Assembly: GCF_030700245.1 (NCBI RefSeq)
Contig: NZ_JAUYZI010000026.1
Span: 1 to 64,000 of the forward strand
Reading direction: 5' to 3'
Length of the DNA stretch: 64,000 nucleotides
From: Methylobacterium amylolyticum
Lineage (GTDB): Bacteria > Pseudomonadota > Alphaproteobacteria > Rhizobiales > Beijerinckiaceae
Below, one piece after another: positions 57,790 to 64,000 of the stretch; position 1 is the stretch's first letter; each line of letters begins with the position of its first letter. A program made the translations under genes and the position numbers. The notes under the pieces are model-generated. The model made no database searches. It was not told the origin of the DNA and saw only the letters and a program-made list of their open reading frames with translations.

Positions 57790-59516
57790 TGCCCGAGACC
57801 TCAGAGCGCGCCAACATGACCGGCGCCCACGCCCTCGCCGCGGCGCTCCGGCGGCACGGGGTGCGCGACGTGTTCGGCCAGAGCATCCCCTCGGCCCTGT
57901 TCCTGGCCGCCCCCGACCACGGTATCCGCCAGATCGGCTACCGCACCGAGAACGCGGGCGCGGCGATGGCCGACGCCTACGCCCGGATCTCCGGCCGCGT
58001 CGCGGTGGTCGCCGCGCAGAACGGCCCCGCCGCGACCCTGCTGGTGCCGGGGCTCGCCGAGGCGCTGAAGGCGTCGGTGCCGGTGGTGGCGATCGTCCAG
58101 GACGTCCACCGCCGCTTCACCGACCGCAACGCGTTCCAGGAACTCGACCACCTCGCCCTGTTCGCGGGCGTCGCCAAGTGGGTCCGGCGGGTCGCGGTGG
58201 GCGAGCGCCTCGACGACTACGTCGACATGGCGTTCACCGCCGCCGCCTCCGGACGGCCGGGGCCGGCGGTGCTGCTGGTGCCCCTCGACCTCCTCGACGA
58301 GCGCCCCGACTTCGACGCCGCCGCGCCGCGCCGCGCGGCGAGCCTCGGCACCTACCCGCTCGACCGCACGGTCGCCGACCCGGCCCGGGTCGCGCAGGCC
58401 GCGGACCTGATCGCCGGGGCGCAGCGCCCGGTGGTGATCGCGGGCGGCGGCGTCCATGCCTCGGGCGCCGGCCCCGAACTCGCCGCGCTCCAGGCGCTCG
58501 GGCTGCCGGTGGCGACGACGGTGATGGGCAAGGGCGCCGTCTGCGAGACCGACCCGCTGTCGCTCGGCGTGGTCGGCTACTTCATGGCGCCGCGGGGCCG
58601 TTCCTCCCACCTGCGCGAGGTGGTGACCGGGGCCGACGTGGTCCTGCTCGTCGGCAACCGTACCAACCAGAACGGCACCGACAGTTGGTCGCTCTACCCG
58701 GAGGGCGCCCGCTACATCCACCTCGACGTCGATGGGGGCGAGGTCGGCCGCAACTACGAGGCGCTGCGCCTCGTGGGCGACGCCAAGCTGACGCTCTCCG
58801 CCCTCGCCGCGGCCCTGCGCCAGCGCGACCTCTCGGCGCTGGAGGGCCGCCGGGCGGGCCTCGAAGAGACGGTCGCCCGCGCCCGCGCCGCCCACGCGGA
58901 GGACATGGCCCGCCTCGTCGACATGGACGCCGCGCCGATCCGGCCCGAGCGGATCATGGCCGAGATCGACGCGGCGGCGACCCCCGAGACCGTCGTCGTC
59001 GCCGACGCGAGCTACGCCTCGATCTGGATCGCCAACTTCCTCACCGCCAAGCGGGCCGGCCAGCGTTTCCTGACGCCGCGCGGCATCGCCGGGCTCGGCT
59101 GGGGCCTGCCCTTCGCCCTCGGCGCCAAGGCGGCCCGGCCCGAGGCGCCGGTGATCTGCGTGACCGGCGACGGCGGCTTCGGCCACGTCTGGTCGGAGTT
59201 GGAGACGGCGCGGCGGATGAAACTGCCGGTCGTGGTCGTTGTCCTGAACAACCAGATCCTGGGCTACCAGAAGCACGCGGAGCTGAGCCTGTTCGGCGGC
59301 TTCACCGATGTCTGCGACTTCGAGGCGGTGGATCACGCCGCCATCGCGCGGGCCTGCGGCTGCGCCGGGACGCGGGTGGAGCGGCCCGCGGATCTCGGCC
59401 CCGCCCTGCGCGAGGCCCTCGCGAGCGGGACCGTCACGGTGCTCGACGTGATCACCGACCAGCGCGCCTACCCGCCGATCACCAGCTTCGAGGGCAAGGA
59501 CGCCCTCGCCTACTGA
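57789..59516 (+). CDS. ThDP-dependent enzyme (acetolactate synthase large subunit-like)
   Basis: A 575-residue protein with the three-domain ThDP plan. The catalytic glutamate is E54 in IGYRTENAGAAMADAYARISG, the middle domain spans about 195-340, and the cofactor motif is VICVTGDGGFGHVWSELETA followed by VVVVVLNNQILGYQK. It differs from the ThDP protein at 44830 (glutamate context YRTEN versus VRHEA), so the two are not recent duplicates. No regulatory IlvH-type subunit gene is near, which argues against biosynthetic acetolactate synthase. It may decarboxylate or condense a 2-oxo acid made by the operon's dehydrogenases. Confidence 0.86.
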   Translation: MPETSERANMTGAHALAAALRRHGVRDVFGQSIPSALFLAAPDHGIRQIGYRTENAGAAMADAYARISGRVAVVAAQNGPAATLLVPGLAEALKASVPVVAIVQDVHRRFTDRNAFQELDHLALFAGVAKWVRRVAVGERLDDYVDMAFTAAASGRPGPAVLLVPLDLLDERPDFDAAAPRRAASLGTYPLDRTVADPARVAQAADLIAGAQRPVVIAGGGVHASGAGPELAALQALGLPVATTVMGKGAVCETDPLSLGVVGYFMAPRGRSSHLREVVTGADVVLLVGNRTNQNGTDSWSLYPEGARYIHLDVDGGEVGRNYEALRLVGDAKLTLSALAAALRQRDLSALEGRRAGLEETVARARAAHAEDMARLVDMDAAPIRPERIMAEIDAAATPETVVVADASYASIWIANFLTAKRAGQRFLTPRGIAGLGWGLPFALGAKAARPEAPVICVTGDGGFGHVWSELETARRMKLPVVVVVLNNQILGYQKHAELSLFGGFTDVCDFEAVDHAAIARACGCAGTRVERPADLGPALREALASGTVTVLDVITDQRAYPPITSFEGKDALAY

Positions 59517-59567
59517 AGAGAAGGGCGTGCCAAGCGCCGGAACGACGAACGCCACGGGAGGAACACC

Positions 59568-60779
59568 ATGAGAGTTCTGGCACGCACCCTCGCCGCCGCC
59601 CTCGCGCTGGGCGCCGCGGCCGTCCACGCGCCGGCGCGCGCCGCCGACGTGACGTTCGGCGCCCTGTTCCCCTTCAGCGGACAGCTCGCGCTGCTCGGCG
59701 AGGAGAGCGCCCGGGGCGTCGAGATCGCCGTCGACGAAGTCAACGCCGCGGGCGGCGTCCAGGGCCGGAAGGTGGTGCTCGCCCGCGGCGACGCAGTCGA
59801 CAACAACCAGGCGATCGGCGAGGCGCGCCGCCTGATCTCCCTGGAGAAGGTGGTGGCGGTCTTCGGCTCCTACTCCTCCGCCCGCTCGATCGCCGCGAGC
59901 CAGGTGGCTGAGCTGTCGGGCATCCCGTACTTCGAGCTCGGCGCCGTGGCCGAGGAGGTGACCGGGCGCGGCCTGCAATACCTCTACCGCACCAACCCGA
60001 CCGCCGAGGACATGGCCAAGCTCGCGGTGGAGATGATCGTCAACAAGGTCGCCGCCGGCCTCGGCAAGAAGCCCGAGGACCTGAAGATCGGGATCATCTA
60101 CGAGGATTCGAGCTACGGCACCTCCGTGGCGAACTTCCAGAAGAAGTTCGCGGCCGGCGCCAAGCTCAACGTCGTCACCGCCCAGGGCTACCCCGCCTCG
60201 ACGGTCGACATGTCGTCCCTCGTCCTCGACCTGAAGCGGCGCGGCATCGACGTGCTGCTCCAGACCTCCTACCAGAACGATTCGGTCCTGTTCCTCCAGC
60301 AGGCCAACGAGGCCGGCTTCAAGCCCGGCGCCATCATCGGCGGCGGCGGCGGCTACTCGATGCAGCCGACCGCCGACGCGGTCGGCCACAAGGTGATCGA
60401 GGGCGTGCTCGACACCGATTTCACCCAGTACCTCGTCAACACCAAGTACACGCCCGGCATCGAGAGCTTCGTCGCGGCCTACCAGAAGAAGTACGGCGGC
60501 CTGCCGCGCTCGGGCCACTCGCTCAACAACTACGTCGGCGCCAAGCTCATCCTCCAGGCGATCGACAAGGCGAAGGGCTTCGAGCCGGACACGATCATCA
60601 AGGCGGTCAAGGGTATCGACGTGGCCGACGGCGTCACCGCGGTCGGCTACGGGTTCAAGTTCGGCAAGAACAACCAGAACGAGCGTGCCGCGATGATGGG
60701 CATGCAGTGGCAGAACGGCAAGCTCGTCACCGTCTATCCCGACAGCGCCGCCGTCGCGCCGATGGAGATGCGCAAGTAG
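59568..60779 (+). CDS. Branched-chain amino acid-type ABC substrate-binding protein (LivK-like)
   Basis: A 403-residue periplasmic binding protein of the Peripla_BP_6 family. A signal peptide covers about residues 1-26 (ending HAPARA). The mature part starts DVTFGALFPFSGQLALLGEESARGVEIAVDEVNAAGG, the family opening, and has AVFGSYSSARSIAASQVAEL in the binding cleft. Members carry amino acids, aromatic acids, urea or other small acids. It is 51 bases downstream of the ThDP gene and upstream of the permeases, so it feeds the same importer. The ligand is not predictable. Confidence 0.9.
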   Translation: MRVLARTLAAALALGAAAVHAPARAADVTFGALFPFSGQLALLGEESARGVEIAVDEVNAAGGVQGRKVVLARGDAVDNNQAIGEARRLISLEKVVAVFGSYSSARSIAASQVAELSGIPYFELGAVAEEVTGRGLQYLYRTNPTAEDMAKLAVEMIVNKVAAGLGKKPEDLKIGIIYEDSSYGTSVANFQKKFAAGAKLNVVTAQGYPASTVDMSSLVLDLKRRGIDVLLQTSYQNDSVLFLQQANEAGFKPGAIIGGGGGYSMQPTADAVGHKVIEGVLDTDFTQYLVNTKYTPGIESFVAAYQKKYGGLPRSGHSLNNYVGAKLILQAIDKAKGFEPDTIIKAVKGIDVADGVTAVGYGFKFGKNNQNERAAMMGMQWQNGKLVTVYPDSAAVAPMEMRK

Positions 60780-60805
60780 CGCGGCCGCCGTACCGGAGAT
60801 CGGGG

Positions 60806-61693
60806 ATGGACGTCTTCCTGCAGGTGCTCGCCAACGGGGTGATGCTCGGCGGCCTGTTCGCCATCGTCAGCGTCGGGCTGACCCTGATCTTCGGCATCGT
60901 GAAGGTCGTCAACTTCGCCCACGGCGAGTTCCTGATGGTCGGGATGTACCTGACCTACCTCGCCGTCACCGGGCTCGGGCTGCACCCGTTCGCGGCGGTG
61001 ATCCTCGTCGTGCCGGTGCTGTTCCTGATGGGCGCCCTGACGCAGCGGCTGCTGATCCAGCCGCTGCTCGCGGCCGGCGACCACCACATCCAGATCTTCG
61101 CCACCGTCGGCCTGTCGACGGCGCTGATCAACCTCGCCCTCCTCGTGTTCGGGGCCGACATCGCCAACACGCCCTCCTCGGGCCTGCGCCAGCCCGTGGA
61201 GATCGGGCCGGTGCGGGTGCTGCTCGGGCAGGTGGTGATCCTCGGGGCGGCGATCGTGCTGGTGGCGGGGCTCCAGCTCTTCCTGGCGCGCACGCGCACC
61301 GGCCGGGCGATCCGGGCGGTCGCCCAGAACCGCGCGGCGGCCGAGCTGATGGGCATCGACGTGGACCGGATCTACGCCCTGACCTTCGGCATCGGCGCCG
61401 CCTGCGTCGGGGTGGCCGCGGTGCTGATCGCGCCGCTCTACCCGACCTCGCCCAACAGCGGCACCTACTTCGTGCTGATCGCCTTCGTCGTCGTGGTGCT
61501 CGGCGGGCTCGGCTCGATCCGCGGCGCCTTCGCCGGGGCGATCCTGATCGGCCTTATCGACAGCGTCACCGGATTCTACGTCGGCGCCGACATGCGCGAG
61601 GTCGCCGTCTTCGGGGTCTTCCTGGCGATCCTGATCCTGAGGCCCTCGGGCCTGTTCGGCCGGCAGCTCCGGCTGTCCCACGTCTCGCCGTGA
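60806..61693 (+). CDS. Branched-chain-type ABC permease (LivH-like)
   Basis: A 295-residue permease with eight hydrophobic segments. LANGVMLGGLFAIVSVGLTLIFGIVKVVNFAHGEFLMVGMY is the LivH signature, and RTGRAIRAVAQNRAAAELMGIDVDRIYALTFGIGAA is the cytoplasmic coupling loop. FVVVVLGGLGSIRGAFAGAILIGL is the conserved C-terminal part. It pairs with the LivM part of the next gene, whose start overlaps its stop (GTGA). Confidence 0.92.
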   Translation: MDVFLQVLANGVMLGGLFAIVSVGLTLIFGIVKVVNFAHGEFLMVGMYLTYLAVTGLGLHPFAAVILVVPVLFLMGALTQRLLIQPLLAAGDHHIQIFATVGLSTALINLALLVFGADIANTPSSGLRQPVEIGPVRVLLGQVVILGAAIVLVAGLQLFLARTRTGRAIRAVAQNRAAAELMGIDVDRIYALTFGIGAACVGVAAVLIAPLYPTSPNSGTYFVLIAFVVVVLGGLGSIRGAFAGAILIGLIDSVTGFYVGADMREVAVFGVFLAILILRPSGLFGRQLRLSHVSP

Positions 61694-63528
61694 GAGCCCG
61701 CGCGATGACCGACATCCCGATCCCCGCGCCGGCCGCAGCCCCCGTCCCCCGCGCCGTCCCCCGCCTGAGCGCACTCGCGCTGGCGATCCTGCTCGTCGCG
61801 CTCGTCGCCGTGCCGGTGGCGGTCGGCAACCCGTTCGTCTACCACGTCTTCATCACGATCTGCGTGTTCGCGGCACTCTCGACCGCCTGGAACATCGTCG
61901 GCGGCTTCGCCGGGCAGCTCTCGCTCGGCCACGGCATCTTCTACGGGCTCGGCGCCTATTGCGGGATGCTGCTCGTCGGCGCCGGGATCAGCCCGTGGCT
62001 CGGGATGTTCGCCGGTGCCGGCCTCGCCGTGCTCGTCGCGCTCGCCATCAGCTATCCCTGCTTCCGGCTGCACGGGCCGTTCTTCTCGCTGGCGACCATC
62101 GCCTTCCTCGAAGTCTTCCGCGTGCTGGCCCTGCACTTCCGGGACCTGACCGGCGGCGCCACCGGCCTGATGATCCCGCTGAAGTTCGGCTGGACGTGGA
62201 TGGTGTTCCGCGACCGCTGGCCGCCGCTCGCCATCGCCTTCGGCCTGCTGCTGCTGACGCTGGCGATCGCGTGGTGGATGCGCGGGCACCGGATCGGCTT
62301 CCACCTCGTGGCCACCCGCGAGCGGGAATCGGCCGCCCGGGCGGCCGGCGTGCGGACCGTGGCCGTGCGGCTCGTCGCCGTGTCCGTGTCCGGCGCGCTC
62401 ACCGCGATGGTCGGCACCTTCCACGCCATGTACCTGACCTTCATCGAGCCGGCGGCGATGTTCTCGCTGACCCTGTCGATCCAGATCGCGATGTTCGCGC
62501 TGATCGGCGGCCTCGGCACGGTGTTCGGGCCGCTGCTCGGCGCGGTCCTGCTGGTGCCGATCACCGAGCTCGCCCGCGGCTGGCTCGGCGCCAAGGCGCT
62601 GGGGCTGCACGGCCTCGTCTACGGCCTCGTGCTGATCCTGGTCGTCCTGTTCCTGCCCAACGGCCTGATGGGGCTCGCCGCCCGCTTCACCCGCCCCGGC
62701 AAGGCCGCCCGCGGCGTGCAGGCCGCGACGGTGGCGGCCGCGCCGCGGACGGCGGAGCGGCCGCCGGTCGGCGACGACATCGTGCGCGTCGAGGGCCTTC
62801 AGAAGCGCTTCGGCGGCCTGCACGTGACCAACGATGTCGGCTTCACCCTGCGCGAGGGCGAGATCCTCGGCCTGATCGGCCCGAACGGCGCCGGCAAGAC
62901 CACCGTGTTCAACATGATCTCGGGCTTCCTGCGGCCCGATGCCGGGAGCGTGAGCGTGCGCGCCCCGGACGGGACGTGGCAGCACCCGAGCCGGCCCGCG
63001 GACTACGCCGCCCTCGGGGTAGGCCGGACCTTCCAGATCGTGCAGCCCTTCGCGGCCATGACGGTCGAGGAGAACATCATGGTCGGCGCCTTCCACCGCC
63101 ACCGCGACGTGGGGGAGGCCCGGGCGGTGGCGCGCGAGACCGCCGAGCGGATGGGGCTCGCCCCCTGGCTCGGGGCGGAGGCGCGCGGCCTCACCATCGG
63201 CGGGCTGAAGCGGCTGGAGGTCGCCCGCGTGATGGCGATGCGCCCCCGGGTGCTGCTGCTCGACGAGGTGATGGCCGGGATCAACCAGACCGACGTGCGC
63301 CGCGCCATCGACCTGATGCTGTCGATCCGCGATACCGGCGTCAGCATCATCGCCATCGAGCACGTGATGCAGGCGGTGATGGCGCTGTCCGACCGGGTGA
63401 TCGTCCTGAATTCCGGGCAGATCATCGCGCAGGGGCGCCCGGAGGACGTGGTGCGCGACCCCACCGTGATAGAGGCGTATCTCGGCAAGGAGTTCGTCCA
63501 CAAGGAGCTCGTCCATGCTCGCGCTTGA
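61690..63528 (+). CDS. Fused ABC permease and ATPase (LivM-LivG type)
   Basis: A 612-residue fusion. Residues about 25-345 are a LivM permease with FVYHVFITICVFAALSTAWNIVGGFAGQLSLGHGIFYGLGAY and the loop RERESAARAAGVRTVAVRLVAV. After a linker, residues about 365-612 are a LivG ATPase with Walker A GPNGAGKTT, signature region LTIGGLKRLEVARVMAM, Walker B VLLLDEV and the switch His in IAIEHVM. LivM-LivG fusions occur in alphaproteobacteria; normally the two are separate genes. The start is GTG at 61690 overlapping livH, or ATG at 61705. Its end overlaps the livF start by 14 bases. Confidence 0.92.
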   Translation: MRARAMTDIPIPAPAAAPVPRAVPRLSALALAILLVALVAVPVAVGNPFVYHVFITICVFAALSTAWNIVGGFAGQLSLGHGIFYGLGAYCGMLLVGAGISPWLGMFAGAGLAVLVALAISYPCFRLHGPFFSLATIAFLEVFRVLALHFRDLTGGATGLMIPLKFGWTWMVFRDRWPPLAIAFGLLLLTLAIAWWMRGHRIGFHLVATRERESAARAAGVRTVAVRLVAVSVSGALTAMVGTFHAMYLTFIEPAAMFSLTLSIQIAMFALIGGLGTVFGPLLGAVLLVPITELARGWLGAKALGLHGLVYGLVLILVVLFLPNGLMGLAARFTRPGKAARGVQAATVAAAPRTAERPPVGDDIVRVEGLQKRFGGLHVTNDVGFTLREGEILGLIGPNGAGKTTVFNMISGFLRPDAGSVSVRAPDGTWQHPSRPADYAALGVGRTFQIVQPFAAMTVEENIMVGAFHRHRDVGEARAVARETAERMGLAPWLGAEARGLTIGGLKRLEVARVMAMRPRVLLLDEVMAGINQTDVRRAIDLMLSIRDTGVSIIAIEHVMQAVMALSDRVIVLNSGQIIAQGRPEDVVRDPTVIEAYLGKEFVHKELVHARA

Positions 63529-64000
63529 GGGCGTGGACGCCGGCTACGGCGCGACCAGCATCCTGCACGGCGTCTCGCTGGAGGTGCGCGCGGGCGAGGT
63601 GGTGACGATCGTCGGCGCCAACGGGGCCGGCAAGACGACGACGCTGCGCACCATCGCCGGGCTCGTGACGCCGACGCAGGGGCGCATCACCTTCGAGGGC
63701 GAGGACGTGACCCGGCTCTCCGGCCACCAGATGGTCGAGCGCGGTGTCACCCTGATCCCGGAGGGGCGCCAGCTCTTCCCCGAGATGACGGTGCGGGAGA
63801 ACCTGCTGATGGGCGCCTATCGCCGCGCGGCGCGCGGGCGGCAGGCCGAGACCCTCGCCGAGGTGCTGGACCTGTTCCCGCGGGTGCGCGAGCGCCTCGA
63901 CCAGAATGCCGGCTCCCTCTCCGGCGGCGAGCAGCAGATGGTCGCCATCGCCCGCGGGATGATGGCCCGCCCGAAGCTCCTGATGTTCGACGAGCCCTCG
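63515..64000 (+). CDS. ABC ATPase (LivF-like), cut by the window end
   Basis: The first 162 codons of a LivF-type ATPase. MLALEGVDAGYGATSILHGV opens it, Walker A is GANGAGKTT, LIPEGRQLFPEMTVRENLLMGAY is the Q-loop region typical of LivF, and SLSGGEQQMVAIARGMM is the ABC signature; the window ends at LLMFDEPS in Walker B. It forms a heterodimer with the ATPase half of the preceding fusion. The ATG at 63515 lies inside the end of that gene. About 70-80 residues are missing. Confidence 0.93.
   Translation, partial: MLALEGVDAGYGATSILHGVSLEVRAGEVVTIVGANGAGKTTTLRTIAGLVTPTQGRITFEGEDVTRLSGHQMVERGVTLIPEGRQLFPEMTVRENLLMGAYRRAARGRQAETLAEVLDLFPRVRERLDQNAGSLSGGEQQMVAIARGMMARPKLLMFDEPS

Noticed and set aside
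1..64000. CRISPR arrays, rRNA, tRNA genes or prophage
   Set aside because: I saw no regularly spaced repeat array, no cloverleaf-like tRNA, no rRNA sequence and no phage structural genes; only short tandem repeats and one IS element were found.

Overview
The window is 64 kb of very G+C-rich DNA with dense, often overlapping genes (ATGA, GTGA and TGATG junctions) and many GTG starts. Gene content points to an alphaproteobacterium of the Hyphomicrobiales, most likely Methylobacterium or a close relative: an IS110-type element, a DUF1640 protein, a PHA-system protein, cyanide-insensitive bd oxidase next to malate:quinone oxidoreductase and PoxB, and many sulfonate/carboxylate catabolic genes. 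The genus is an inference from gene content, not from a marker gene. I saw no rRNA, tRNA or CRISPR array.

Layout. 1-1.1 kb: an IS110-family transposase with a structured upstream region that may encode a bridge RNA. 1.3-9 kb: housekeeping and membrane genes (glutaryl-CoA dehydrogenase, AEC transporter, methyltransferase, PLP enzyme, TspO, small membrane proteins). 8.6-13.1 kb: an RND efflux permease and its adaptor. 13.7-16.9 kb: three translationally coupled glycosyltransferases. 17.2-22.4 kb: SPFH/NfeD pair, MFS transporter with a D-lactate-type FAD dehydrogenase, HD-like protein. 22.4-33.2 kb, all on the minus strand: DedA, ThrE-type exporter, bd oxidase CydAB, malate:quinone oxidoreductase, cupin, PoxB and FumC. 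These last genes form a short quinone-linked route from fumarate and pyruvate to oxygen; a divergent LysR regulator follows.

34.6-38.4 kb: a small catabolic operon (lactonase fold, NIPSNAP, beta-hydroxyacid dehydrogenase, carboxymuconolactone decarboxylase family, cupin) ending in a GntR/FCD regulator. 38.7-47.6 kb: an operon that copies two TCA steps, with succinate-dehydrogenase-like flavoprotein, iron-sulfur and two membrane-anchor subunits, plus a two-subunit class I fumarase-like hydratase. A ThDP enzyme follows, and two related TauA/SsuA-type substrate-binding proteins flank the set without their own permease or ATPase. 47.7-48.5 kb: a low-G+C insert with a small gene pair. 48.7-54.3 kb: a probable sulfolactate module, with a TauE-type sulfite exporter divergent from suyA-suyB (sulfolactate sulfo-lyase), slcC and comC (sulfolactate dehydrogenases) and a GntR/UTRA regulator. 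54.9-64 kb: a GntR/FCD regulator divergent from two MDR dehydrogenases, a second ThDP enzyme and a branched-chain-type ABC importer with a fused LivM-LivG; livF runs off the window.

The main hypothesis is that the SDH/fumarase-like operon and the sulfolactate module act together. A sulfonate analogue of succinate (3-sulfopropanoate) would be desaturated to 3-sulfoacrylate, hydrated to (R)-3-sulfolactate, and cleaved to pyruvate and sulfite, which is exported. Similar 14-base palindromic operators (best copy GTCTTATATAAGAC) occur in front of both units and support common control. The substrate has not been demonstrated and other C4-diacid analogues remain possible.
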